Shown here: positions 43,527-51,293 of the stretch, in pieces | Position numbering within the stretch: position 1 is the stretch's first letter | Layout of the letters: the number at the start of each line of letters is the position of its first letter | Source: Plantibacter elymi (nom. nud.) | Lineage (GTDB): Bacteria > Actinomycetota > Actinomycetes > Actinomycetales > Microbacteriaceae | DNA length: 64,000 nt | Direction of reading: 5' to 3' | NCBI RefSeq assembly: GCF_900177795.1 | Contig: NZ_FXWJ01000001.1 | Location: 1 to 64,000 of the forward strand | The notes under the pieces: generated by a model | What the model was told of the DNA's origin: nothing | Database searches by the model: none | What the model saw: the letters and a program-made list of their open reading frames with translations, nothing else | Position numbers and translations under genes: made by a program

Positions 43527-43970
43527 ATGACGCACTTCCCGATGACGCATGACCTCGGCCGGATCGATGTCGTGACGCTCGACGACATCGCCGCACTCAG
43601 CCAGGACGTCGCACTCGACATCGAGCAGGTGCAGGCGGCTTGGCCGGCGTTCGAGAACTCGTTCGACTCGCTGCAGGGTCGCAAGATGATGGGCCTGGTC
43701 TACGGAGGAAGTGACAGGTACCGCATGGCGTCCGCGCGGCTGGACCGGGATGCCGACAACCCGCTCGGCCTGGACGAGACCGTGATCCCCGGCGGCGACT
43801 ACCTCAGGCTGCGTCTTCGCGGCGAGGCGCCCGGCGTCTACGCCCGGATCGGCGACGCCTTCGACGTGCTCTTCGACCTCGCCGATCACGACGAAGACCG
43901 CCCCCACATCGAGCACTATCGGCGCGACGGCGAGGTCGACTGCCTCGTTCCAGTCAGGTCGCCGCGCTGA
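43527..43970 (+). CDS. GyrI-like/AraC effector-binding domain protein
   Basis: This gene encodes 147 aa. It looks like a stand-alone GyrI/SOUL-type small-molecule binding domain: an acidic helix after a short N-terminus, the strand LRLRLRGEAPGVYARIGDAFDVLFDL, and a C-terminal HIEHYRRDGEVDCLVPV typical of this fold. No DNA-binding domain. Function unknown. Confidence 0.7.
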   Translation: MTHFPMTHDLGRIDVVTLDDIAALSQDVALDIEQVQAAWPAFENSFDSLQGRKMMGLVYGGSDRYRMASARLDRDADNPLGLDETVIPGGDYLRLRLRGEAPGVYARIGDAFDVLFDLADHDEDRPHIEHYRRDGEVDCLVPVRSPR

Positions 43971-43979
43971 GCTGTCGGC

Positions 43980-44438
43980 TCAGTTCACCAACGGGTACCA
44001 GTGCCGGTCGCGCAGCTGATGCTCGTCATCGTCGAGACGCACCCACATGCCGTGAGCCTTCGGAGTCGCGTCCGAGGCCCACACGCCGAAGTGGGCGACA
44101 GGGACCGGCCAGTCGTATCCGTCGGCCGGGGCCTCCACGACGTTGCGTACGGCGCCGATGAAGTGCATGCCCGTGTGCTCGCCGGTGATGCGCTGGGCCA
44201 GCTCACGGACGGTCACTGTGCCGTCGAGGTCATCGCGTGCAGCCTCGAGCATCGGGAGATCGAGCCGACCTGTCTCCTGCCTCGGCACGCAGAACACCCG
44301 GTCGGAGTCGCGGAGGAGCAAGCGTACGACCGCCATCGGTCGGGGTGGCATCGTCCGGCGGATCACCTCGGCCCTGCCTCCAGGAGGCAGCCACGGCGCG
44401 TCGTGCGTCACGTGGACGAGCGTCTCGTCTCCGTTCAC
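43980..44438 (-). CDS. Nudix-like hydrolase, degenerate motif
   Basis: This gene encodes 152 aa. Overall layout suggests a Nudix fold (PMAVVRLLLRDSDRVFCV entry strand, late AHFGVWASD strand), but the Nudix box is incomplete: the region RELAQRITGEHTG lacks the REx2EExGU core. It may not be catalytic. GTG at 44438 is preceded by six bases and TACGCT (leaderless), which fixes the start. Confidence in the family is moderate. Confidence 0.65.
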   Translation of the reverse strand: MNGDETLVHVTHDAPWLPPGGRAEVIRRTMPPRPMAVVRLLLRDSDRVFCVPRQETGRLDLPMLEAARDDLDGTVTVRELAQRITGEHTGMHFIGAVRNVVEAPADGYDWPVPVAHFGVWASDATPKAHGMWVRLDDDEHQLRDRHWYPLVN

Positions 44439-44528
44439 GCCGCGAGCGTACCCGAATCGAGGGAGCGTCCTCCGACCCCCGCCCCGCATCCTGACCGGCG
44501 GCGTTCACGAGCTGTCGGGCGCCGGACG

Positions 44529-44912
44529 TCAGCGGAAGTCGCCCAGCTGACGCTCGACGGGCACCGTGCCCTCGACGATCACGTCGCCGGTGTGCGCGGT
44601 CGTGACGGTCTCGATCAAGACGATCTCGACCTCCTCGTCGGCGATGGGATTGTGCTGCACGCCCCGCGGCACCACGAAGAACCGGCCCGGCGTGAGCACG
44701 ACCTCCTCGCCGTCGGGGAGCTGGATACGGAGCGTGCCCGACACGACGAGGAACATCTCGTCCTCGTTCGCATGGTCGTGCCAGACCAACTGGCCGAGGA
44801 GCTTCGCGACCTTCACGTATTGATCGTTGACCCGTCCGACCACTCGAGGAGTCCAATGGGCCTCGACCTGTCGGAGTTCGGCGGCGATATCGATTCCGCG
44901 GAGAGCGTTCAT
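44529..44912 (-). CDS. Single-domain cupin
   Basis: This gene encodes 127 aa. Cupin motif 1 is visible as WHDHANEDEMFLVVSGTLRI with His and Glu metal ligands, and motif 2 as PGRFFVVPRGVQHNP with the last His. It is a small metal-binding beta-barrel, possibly an enzyme or sugar-binding protein. Stand-alone gene; GAGAGG or a leaderless GAGGAT box precedes the ATG. Confidence 0.82.
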   Translation of the reverse strand: MNALRGIDIAAELRQVEAHWTPRVVGRVNDQYVKVAKLLGQLVWHDHANEDEMFLVVSGTLRIQLPDGEEVVLTPGRFFVVPRGVQHNPIADEEVEIVLIETVTTAHTGDVIVEGTVPVERQLGDFR

Positions 44913-44985
44913 GCGTCCATCCTCTCCCGGCTGACGCGCGGAGTGGCACGGCAGAGCCATTCGGTCTCGGTCCGCGCCGGCTCGG

Positions 44986-45357
44986 TCAGCCGTCCAGCCG
45001 GTCCGTCGTCGACGGCTCCTCCACGCGACGGTTCGCGATCGCACGGACGATCGCCAGGACGTCCTCGACGGCCACCCCGGCCGCGTCGCTCGCCTCGACG
45101 AGCGCACGAGCCCGTTCGATGACCGCTTGCGGCGCCCGCGAGGCTCCGGGGGCGACGCGGGTGCCGGCCGCGGTCCGGGTCACGACGAGACCCTCCTGTT
45201 CGAGCGCCCGATAGGCCTTCGCCGCCGTGGCTTGGGCGACCGCGAAGTCCCGAGCGGTCTGCCGCACCGTCGGGAGGCGTTCGCCGTCTCCCAGCAGCCC
45301 CGACCGGATCGCGCCGCGGAAGAGTTCGGTGATCTCGTCGGCCGACAGGTGGTTCAT
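44986..45357 (-). CDS. GntR family regulator, YtrA type
   Basis: This gene encodes 123 aa: a winged helix (about 5-75, [41 protein letters not shown] pattern) plus a short two-helix tail, the YtrA subfamily layout. Its ATG overlaps the stop of the upstream membrane-protein gene (ATGA). YtrA regulators usually control the transport or membrane operon they belong to. Confidence 0.87.
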   Translation of the reverse strand: MNHLSADEITELFRGAIRSGLLGDGERLPTVRQTARDFAVAQATAAKAYRALEQEGLVVTRTAAGTRVAPGASRAPQAVIERARALVEASDAAGVAVEDVLAIVRAIANRRVEEPSTTDRLDG

Positions 45358-46382
45358 CGAGCCGACCCGGCGAACTCGACGTCCACGTCGGAGCGCGTTC
45401 GTGTGGCGAGCGCAGCTCTGACGGTGTCCACCGCGACTCGGAGCGCCAGAGCGACACCGGCTCCTTGGAGGGCGTAGCCGGCGAGGTTCATCGGCCGGGC
45501 GATCGCGCTGTATCCGCCGTCGATGAACAGGCGCGTGTTCGAGACGTTCTCCGACACCCAGTACTCGTCGATCCCGACGAGCGACGTCCCAGCCGACCCC
45601 ACGTGCATCCAGACGGCGCCGAGTGTGGCGGTGAGGCCGGCGAGCATGAGGAGCGTGAACACCCGGGCGGTCGACTCGCGGTCCGGTCGGACACTCGGCG
45701 CGGTGGACCGGGCGAGGATCGGCCGGTTGGCGTCGGTGCGGAGCACGAGGACGAGTGTCAGTGCGGCGAGCACGATGACGATGACCGTGGCGAGGTGGTT
45801 CGGCCATCCCGAGCCGGACACGTAACCGAACCCGTTGTTGAAGTTCGTGTAGATCGGCAGGGGCGAATAGTCGGGGACATGTCCGAAGAACTCGCCGTCC
45901 TCGGGTGCCGTCGTCGCGCTGGCGATCTGCCAGGTGGTGGTCAGAAGGACGATGGACGCCGCGATACCCGCGATCCACATCGACGCGCGCGGTGCGAAGG
46001 TGCTCCATGCCCGCTGCGGCGTGATCGCCCGCTCGCCCGGTGCGGGCACGGGGACACGACGCAAGGCGAGCGCCGCGATCACGATCACGAGGGTCGCCAC
46101 GACGAGCGGCGCCGGCCGCCGCCACCAACCGTCGTATCCGGACGCGTCGTACACGCCGACGTTCAGAGCACTCGCGAGGGTCGCGGTGGCCACGATCGCG
46201 ACGGCGCCCGCCGTCGCTGCCCAGCGGAGGACGGTGCGACGGGGGCCTCGATCGGGCAACGAGATGATGCGACGCGGGCGCACCCAGGACAGCGCGAAGA
46301 TCACCAAGCCGAAGGTCAGTGCGTTCTCGAGGGGCAGGATCTGCTTGACCTCGGACAGCAGCATGAGGAGTGTCGTGAGCAT
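45354..46382 (-). CDS. Polytopic membrane protein in YtrA-type operon
   Basis: This gene encodes 342 aa with about eight membrane segments (near 15-32, 50-72, 88-106, 133-152, 195-215, 240-260 and 300-322). Between segments four and five lies an outside loop with aromatic and acidic residues (FFGHVPDYSPLP). No family recognised. ATG at 46382 lies just after the operator. It is cotranscribed with the GntR regulator. Confidence 0.78.
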   Translation of the reverse strand: MLTTLLMLLSEVKQILPLENALTFGLVIFALSWVRPRRIISLPDRGPRRTVLRWAATAGAVAIVATATLASALNVGVYDASGYDGWWRRPAPLVVATLVIVIAALALRRVPVPAPGERAITPQRAWSTFAPRASMWIAGIAASIVLLTTTWQIASATTAPEDGEFFGHVPDYSPLPIYTNFNNGFGYVSGSGWPNHLATVIVIVLAALTLVLVLRTDANRPILARSTAPSVRPDRESTARVFTLLMLAGLTATLGAVWMHVGSAGTSLVGIDEYWVSENVSNTRLFIDGGYSAIARPMNLAGYALQGAGVALALRVAVDTVRAALATRTRSDVDVEFAGSAR

Positions 46383-46420
46383 CGGTACCTCTCGGAGCGT
46401 CGGACGGAGCGCAGCGCGCC

Positions 46421-46442
46421 TTGTGCTGACAAGGTAGCACAA
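46421..46442. promoter_or_regulatory. Inverted-repeat operator of the YtrA-type operon
   Basis: TTGTGCT (46421-46427) and AGCACAA (46436-46442) are perfect arms with an 8 bp centre, 38 bp before the membrane-protein ATG. YtrA-family sites are inverted repeats of this kind, so the operon's own regulator is the likely ligand. Confidence 0.65.
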
Positions 46443-46589
46443 ACTTGTACTGCGCACGCAGCTCAAAGTTTGCCCACCCCATCATTGCGACAGTGGCATG
46501 GCAGCACCACTCAGCCGAGACCCGCTCGTCATTGGGGTGACGGTGGCGACACCCATGACCCGACGGCGCACCTCACCTACGCTGACGTG

Positions 46590-47372
46590 ATGGTCGACGA
46601 CAACGAGCGCGGATTCCGTCGCGCCCTCATCGAAGCGAGCGCCCACTTCGGTCTCGATCATGAACGCCTCGAGCCGCTCGGCGGGATGACCGGGCGGGTG
46701 TTCGGGATCGACGACGCCGTGTTGCGCCTCGGCTCCCCGGAGACGATCGCGCACGAACTCGCCGCTGCGAACGCAGCCTCCGTGGCGGTGCCGGTTCCAG
46801 CGACCCTCGGTACCTTCGTCCCAACCGACGGCGTGACATGGGCGGCCGCGCTCATCGAGCGGGTCGACGGCACTGTCGCCGCCGATCTCAACGGCGCGAC
46901 CGCGGAGCGGGCCTTCACCCGGGGTCTGGCCTGTGGTCGTGCGCAGGCGGCGCTGTGGACGGTCACCGCCCCTCCGGCGTTCGCCTCCATCGACGGCGGG
47001 CGCTCGCTCCTGCATCTCGATCTCCACCCGTTGAACATGCTGCTGGGGCCGGACGACCGCGTGACCGCCATCATCGACTGGACCAACGCCGCAGCAGGGT
47101 CGCCGGACTACGACCGGGCCAGGACCTCCGCCATCTTCCGACTGGACCCGCACGCGATACCGCTGCTCGACCAACCGGTGTGGCGGGCGTTCCTCGCGGG
47201 CTGGACCGACGGAGCGAACCTCGACGAGGCGTCGACGGCCGCGCGCATCTGGGCCTGCCGTTTCATGCTGCACGATCTGCAGCATCGCCACCCCGGGGAT
47301 GCGCTCGACCACGTGCGTCACGAACTCCAGGTCCTCGAGCAGGTCACCGAGAGTGCACAATCCGTCCCCTGA
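46590..47372 (+). CDS. Aminoglycoside phosphotransferase family protein
   Basis: This gene encodes 260 aa, a kinase-like APH fold. The catalytic loop LHLDLHPLNML (Asp and Asn) and the metal site IIDWTNAAAG are intact. The N-terminal nucleotide loop is less clear. It may phosphorylate small hydroxylated molecules; true antibiotic resistance cannot be inferred. TACGCT lies six bases before the ATG (leaderless). The last residues ESAQSVP are encoded by the left arm of a hairpin repeat. Confidence 0.83.
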   Translation: MVDDNERGFRRALIEASAHFGLDHERLEPLGGMTGRVFGIDDAVLRLGSPETIAHELAAANAASVAVPVPATLGTFVPTDGVTWAAALIERVDGTVAADLNGATAERAFTRGLACGRAQAALWTVTAPPAFASIDGGRSLLHLDLHPLNMLLGPDDRVTAIIDWTNAAAGSPDYDRARTSAIFRLDPHAIPLLDQPVWRAFLAGWTDGANLDEASTAARIWACRFMLHDLQHRHPGDALDHVRHELQVLEQVTESAQSVP

Positions 47373-47405
47373 CGCTTCGGGCAGGAGCAGAACGGGCACT
47401 CTGGG
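47347..47405. repeat. Dispersed hairpin repeat, degenerate copy 2
   Basis: The left side begins CCGAGAGTGCAC at 47347 inside the APH coding end; the right side, 47385-47405, reads GAGCAGAACGGGCACTCT then GGG. The left arm is eroded beyond the first dozen bases, so pairing is partial. The APH stop falls in the loop region. Confidence 0.72.
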
Positions 47406-47413
47406 CGGCGTCT

Positions 47414-47971
47414 TCAGGCCGGCCGGTACCGCATGGCGACCGCGCCTGAGCGGAACTCGCGGCGGTCCACGAGTTGGAGCTCGATGCGCTCACGCAGCCC
47501 GGCGAGCAGGGTCGGCCCGCGTCCAGCGAGCACCGGCTGCACGAGGAACTCGTACTCGTCGATCAGCCCCAGGTCGGCCAGCGCGAGCGGCAGCGTCACC
47601 CCGCCCACCCAGAGGCTCTCGCCCGGTTCGTGCTTGAGCCGCCGGACCGCCTGGTCGAGGTCGCCTCTGACCAGCTCCGCGTTCCAGGCAGCATCGCCCA
47701 GCGTGCTCGAGACGACGTGCTTCTTCGCCCGGTCGATGGTCTCCGCGAAGGGGATCTGCCACGGCTCGACCCAGTCCGGCCAGGTGCCCGAAGCCGGTCT
47801 CCGCCAGGCGGCCTCCATCATCTCGTAGGTCACCCTGCCGAACAGGAGTGCGTCGGCCCGAGCCAGCTGCGCGGTCCAGTACCGCATCGACTCCTCGTCG
47901 GGCGGGAGTCCCGCCTCGTGATGACAGCACCCGTCGAGCGTGACGTTGATCGAGTATCGGAGTGGTCTCAT
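47414..47971 (-). CDS. Dihydrofolate reductase/RibD C-terminal family protein
   Basis: This gene encodes 185 aa. The start MRPLRYSINVTLDG, the ALLFGRVTYEMM segment and the late LWVGGVTLPLALADLGLIDEYEFLVQPVLAGRG match the RibD-C/DHFR-like family of NADPH-binding reductases. The substrate is unknown; it is not the housekeeping DHFR. It is convergent with the APH gene across the hairpin repeat. Confidence 0.87.
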   Translation of the reverse strand: MRPLRYSINVTLDGCCHHEAGLPPDEESMRYWTAQLARADALLFGRVTYEMMEAAWRRPASGTWPDWVEPWQIPFAETIDRAKKHVVSSTLGDAAWNAELVRGDLDQAVRRLKHEPGESLWVGGVTLPLALADLGLIDEYEFLVQPVLAGRGPTLLAGLRERIELQLVDRREFRSGAVAMRYRPA

Positions 47972-48375
47972 CGCACTACGCTCCCTCACGGATCGCCGGC
48001 CTCCCGATCCGAAACACGTACACGAACGCGCGGAGTTGATGGAAACCGAAGACGCTTCCCGCTGTCTCTCCGGCCTCTGGGTCACCCGCGGCGGGCCGGC
48101 GGTCGGGTATGACTTGCTCGGAGGCTACTGCACCGGGGCGTCGCGTGGTGATCGGAGTTCCGACGCACGCCACAACGCGGTTCCGGCACCATGTGCCCCG
48201 AGAGTGCCCATTCTGCTCTCTGACCACTGATCAGCGAGCAGATTGGGCACTCTCGGCGGGGCCGCCGCCGAGGAAACTCGTCGCACTGTCGCCGGTGGTC
48301 CTCAAGCTGGTGTTGACGCTCCTCACGTGGCGCGCGGCTCGATCGTCTTCTCTGCACCCTGCCAGACTGGCGTCG
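47972..48375. other. 404 bp intergenic region
   Basis: The gap lies between the divergent RibD-like and GNAT genes. The only clear structure is hairpin repeat copy 3 at 48198-48256. Frames crossing it are shadows created by the repeat. A CAGACT box lies seven bases before the GNAT ATG. Confidence 0.6.
48198..48256. repeat. Dispersed hairpin repeat, copy 3
   Basis: Left arm 48198-48218 starts CCGAGAGTGC; right arm 48236-48256 ends GGCACTCTCGG. 20 of 21 positions pair around a 17-nt loop, and flanking CC/GG extend the stem. Unlike the other copies it lies between divergent genes, so a terminator role is unlikely here. Confidence 0.85.
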
Positions 48376-48870
48376 ATGATCATCCGCACCGAACGAACCA
48401 CCCTCGAACCGATCTCACCGGCGCTCGCGCGACGCATCGTCGAACGCGACGAGCGCGACGGTGACGACTGGCACCCGGAGTATCCGTTCGCCGATGAGCT
48501 CGGCCCGCTCCGTGGCCTCGCGGAATCGACCACTGGCGACCCGATCTTCACGCTGTACCTCATCCGTGACGCCGACGGTTCGGCCGTCGGTGGACTCGGC
48601 TTCTTCGGCCCACCCGACAGCGATGGCCGCGTCGAGTTCGGCTACGGTCTCGTCCCTGCTGCCCGTGGGATCGGACTCGCGACGGAAGCGGTCACCGGCG
48701 CACTGTCGTTCGTCGCAGCGCATGGCGCAGAACGGGCGGCCGCTGAGACCGACGTCACCAACGTCGCGTCCCAGCGGGTCCTCCTGAAGGCGGGACTCAC
48801 AGAGACCGGACGCACGGCCACGACGGTGTCGTTCGCGCGCGACGTGAGGAGACCGTCTGGGTTCCGGTGA
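48376..48870 (+). CDS. GNAT family N-acetyltransferase
   Basis: This gene encodes 164 aa. The acetyl-CoA loop region FGYGLVPAARGIGLATEAVTGAL (R-G-x-G-x-A pattern) and the late DVTNVASQRVLLKAGLTETGR are typical of RimJ/RimL-like GNAT enzymes. It would acetylate an amine on a protein or small molecule. ATG at 48376 fits the family start (IIRTERTTLEPI); longer frames read through the hairpin repeat. Confidence 0.88.
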   Translation: MIIRTERTTLEPISPALARRIVERDERDGDDWHPEYPFADELGPLRGLAESTTGDPIFTLYLIRDADGSAVGGLGFFGPPDSDGRVEFGYGLVPAARGIGLATEAVTGALSFVAAHGAERAAAETDVTNVASQRVLLKAGLTETGRTATTVSFARDVRRPSGFR

Positions 48871-48932
48871 ACGACGTATGGATCCTGTGAGGACCGAGGC
48901 TCGGGCGGGCGGCGAGGCGTAGACCGGAGGTC

Positions 48933-49442
48933 ATGACCCTCACGACGATCCTGCCCTCGCTCCGCCGCAGCATCCCGGACCCGTTCGTCCCCGACCGCTG
49001 GCCGGCACACACCCACCTCAGCACCACGGACGTGATCGTCGACGACGTACCGATGCTGCGCCTGGTCGAACAGTGCGGAACCCCGTGCGTCCACTCGGCC
49101 ACAGCGGTGATCCCCGGCACGGGTGGATGCCCGTCTCCCGTCGAGCAGACCTCCGTGGTCGTCATGCGCGTCGTCGCTGCGGCGTTCGACGAGGACGGCC
49201 ATCACCTCACCCTCGACGCCTGTCTCTCAGGCGCCGAGGCGTGCTGGTCGGAACTCCGGCTGATCGGCCGCGCGTCGACGACGCACACGGTGTCGTTCCG
49301 CATCGACAGCGAGGCCGGAACCGATCAGCGCGCGCTGCTCCCCCGCGACCTCGCGCCCGGCGACCTGCTCGCCGTGCCGTGTCGCGGTGAGGTCACTCAG
49401 GCGGTCGGTTCGGCGTCGGGCTTCATCCAGAACGGCGAGTAG
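48933..49442 (+). CDS. Hypothetical protein
   Basis: This gene encodes 169 aa with no signal peptide or membrane segment. Mixed alpha/beta composition, a DRWPAHTH segment near the start and five cysteines (LVEQCGTPCVHS, GTGGCPS, LDACLSGAEACW among them). No family recognised. GGAGG and the box TAGACC precede the ATG, supporting the start. Its 3' end overlaps the convergent VOC gene by 46 bp. Confidence 0.65.
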   Translation: MTLTTILPSLRRSIPDPFVPDRWPAHTHLSTTDVIVDDVPMLRLVEQCGTPCVHSATAVIPGTGGCPSPVEQTSVVVMRVVAAAFDEDGHHLTLDACLSGAEACWSELRLIGRASTTHTVSFRIDSEAGTDQRALLPRDLAPGDLLAVPCRGEVTQAVGSASGFIQNGE

Positions 49443-49801
49443 TGGTACCCGTCGGGGTCGTCGAACTGGCGCTGGTACATGAACGGATAGTCGTCGGTGT
49501 CGCCGATCCGTCCACCCGCGGCGCCGGCCCGCTCGACGAGCTCGTCGACCGCCTCGCGGCTCCCGAGGTCGAACGAGACCGTGACCTTCGAGGGCGTGTC
49601 CGGTCCACCGATCAGCTCCTCGGTGCCGCCGACGCTCGCGTACATCTCGCGGCTGCCGAGCATGACGTACTGTTCGGGCGCGATCTCGAAGCAGGACACC
49701 TGGTCGGAGGACATCGCGGCATTGCGGGTCCAGCCGAGGGCGTCGTAGAAGGCGGTCGCGCGTTCGACGCTCTCGACCGGACACGTGATGAAGAGGCTCA
49801 T
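49397..49801 (-). CDS. VOC/glyoxalase superfamily protein
   Basis: This gene encodes 134 aa. The pattern SVERATAFYDALGW and the late YQRQFDDPDGYHYSPFWM identify a vicinal-oxygen-chelate domain of the glyoxalase/dioxygenase type. Substrate unknown. TAGCTT lies six bases before the ATG (leaderless). Confidence 0.88.
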   Translation of the reverse strand: MSLFITCPVESVERATAFYDALGWTRNAAMSSDQVSCFEIAPEQYVMLGSREMYASVGGTEELIGGPDTPSKVTVSFDLGSREAVDELVERAGAAGGRIGDTDDYPFMYQRQFDDPDGYHYSPFWMKPDAEPTA

Positions 49802-49854
49802 GCGGTCAAGCTACGCCCGGCGTGAGCACACCCACAAGGACGTCTTTCGGAGGT

Positions 49855-50343
49855 TCACTCGGACGGCGCCCACGGCACGGTCGGGTGGATCGCCGTCGCG
49901 ATCTTCGCGCTGATCTCGGCCAGTTGCCGTACCTGCGCCTCCGTGAGCGAGCCGAAGACGAGCTCCTCGATGAGCGCGTGGTGCGCGGGCGTGGACCGGG
50001 CGACGTGCGAGTGGCCGTCGTCGGTGAGCACGGCGAGCGTGAACCGTCCGTCAGTGGGGTCGACCTCGCGTCGCACCCAGCCCTGCTTCTCGAGCCGCGA
50101 GATCGCGCGGGAGAGCCGGGAGAGCGTGCTGCTCGCGTACCCGGCGAGCGTGCTCATCCGGAGCGTGCGGTCCGGGGCGGTGTCGAGGGCGAAGAGCAGC
50201 CCGTGCTCATAGTGACTCAGTCCACTGTCGCGCTGCAGCTGGGCATCGAGCGCGGCAGGAAGCCGCTCCAGCAGGGTGGCGACGGAGGCCCAGGCCGCCA
50301 GCCGGTCGCCGCTGAGGCCGGGGCGTTCGGCGGATTCGGTCAT
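49855..50343 (-). CDS. MarR family transcriptional regulator
   Basis: This gene encodes 162 aa. The winged helix contains LSHYEHGLLFAL, AGYASSTLSRLSRAISRLEKQGWV and the wing VDPTDGRFTLAVLT, standard for MarR. It is divergent from the SDR gene; two matching palindromes in the 96 bp between them are its likely binding sites. Its own promoter, TTCACT-N17-TAGGCT, ends six bases before the ATG. Confidence 0.92.
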   Translation of the reverse strand: MTESAERPGLSGDRLAAWASVATLLERLPAALDAQLQRDSGLSHYEHGLLFALDTAPDRTLRMSTLAGYASSTLSRLSRAISRLEKQGWVRREVDPTDGRFTLAVLTDDGHSHVARSTPAHHALIEELVFGSLTEAQVRQLAEISAKIATAIHPTVPWAPSE

Positions 50344-50349
50344 GGAGCA

Positions 50350-50407
50350 AGCCTATTCGACTTGCTTGAGCAAGTGAACCGGCCTAGGTTGACTTGCCTG
50401 AGCAAGT
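50350..50407. promoter_or_regulatory. Divergent promoters with twin MarR palindromes
   Basis: Palindromes ACTTGCTTGAGCAAGT (50360-50375) and ACTTGCCTGAGCAAGT (50392-50407) differ by one base and start 32 bp apart, about three helical turns. The minus promoter is TTCACT (50378-50373) with 17 bp to TAGGCT (50355-50350). The plus promoter is TTGCTT (50362-50367) with 17 bp to TAGGTT (50385-50390). The first site sits in both promoters, so MarR would shut off both genes. Confidence 0.8.
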
Positions 50408-50439
50408 GAGGCGGCGTATCGCCGACAGAGGGAGACGAC

Positions 50440-51231
50440 ATGGACCTGCAGCTTCAAGGCAAGACGGCCTTCATCAGCGGATCGACCGGTGGCATCGGCG
50501 CAGCCATCGCTCGGACGCTCGCCGCGGAGGGCGCACGGGTCATCGTGAACGGGCGCTCCGAGCAGGCGGTGCAGGACGCGGTCGCCGCGCTTCAGCGCAG
50601 GCACCCCGATGCCGGCCACGACGGGATCGTCGCGGATTTCGCCGATCCCACCTCCGTCGAGCGACTGCTCGGTGATCTCGGTGCCGTGGACATCCTGGTG
50701 AACAACGTGGGCCAGTTCGGTCTCGCGGAATTCGAGGCCATCTCGGACCACGATTGGTCCCACGTCCTCGAGGTCAACCTGATGAGCGGCGTCCGGCTGT
50801 CCCGGCACGCCCTGCCCGGCATGTTGGACCGCGGCTGGGGACGAATCCTGTTCGTCAGCAGCGAGTCCGGCGTGAACATCCCCGCCGACATGATCCACTA
50901 CGGCGTCACGAAGGCGGCGATGATCGCCCTCGGCAACGGACTGGCGAAGCGCACCCGGGGCACCGCCGTGACGGTCAACACGATCCTCGGCGGCCCGACC
51001 TACTCCGACGGCGTCGCCACCACGATCGAATCCATCGCCGCCGACCAGGCCGCGCCGGTCGACGCGGTGAAGGCCTCGATCATCGGTCGCAACACCACCA
51101 CCCTGCTCGAACGGTTCATCGAACCCGAGGAGATCGCCTCGCTGGCGGCCTACCTCGCGAGCCCACTGGCGTCGGCGACGAACGGTGCAGCCCTGCGCGC
51201 GGACGGCGGAGTGCTGACCGGGATGCTCTAG
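50440..51231 (+). CDS. SDR family oxidoreductase under MarR control
   Basis: This gene encodes 263 aa, a classical SDR: GSTGGIGAA loop, NNVG, and active-site HYGVTK. Very similar in layout and wording to the SDR at 31827-32642. It is probably induced when the divergent MarR repressor binds its ligand. Substrate unknown. A GGGAGAC-type ribosome site precedes the ATG. Confidence 0.9.
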   Translation: MDLQLQGKTAFISGSTGGIGAAIARTLAAEGARVIVNGRSEQAVQDAVAALQRRHPDAGHDGIVADFADPTSVERLLGDLGAVDILVNNVGQFGLAEFEAISDHDWSHVLEVNLMSGVRLSRHALPGMLDRGWGRILFVSSESGVNIPADMIHYGVTKAAMIALGNGLAKRTRGTAVTVNTILGGPTYSDGVATTIESIAADQAAPVDAVKASIIGRNTTTLLERFIEPEEIASLAAYLASPLASATNGAALRADGGVLTGML

Positions 51232-51293
51232 CCAGGCCAGGTGCCACAGGACTCGCGGGCGGGTACGCGCACGTCGAGACCCCTGCGCCGACA

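Noticed and set aside
46482-47399. Minus-strand frame antisense to the APH gene
   Set aside because: The plus strand holds intact HLDLHPLNML and IIDWTN kinase motifs; the minus frame has none.
48198-48256. Hairpin copy 3 as a transcription terminator
   Set aside because: It lies between divergent genes with no transcript ending there, so terminator function is not supported at this site, although it is possible for copies 1 and 4.
48109-48375. N-terminal extension of the GNAT gene through hairpin copy 3
   Set aside because: The extension has no relation to GNAT proteins and is produced by reading through the repeat; the ATG at 48376 matches the family start.
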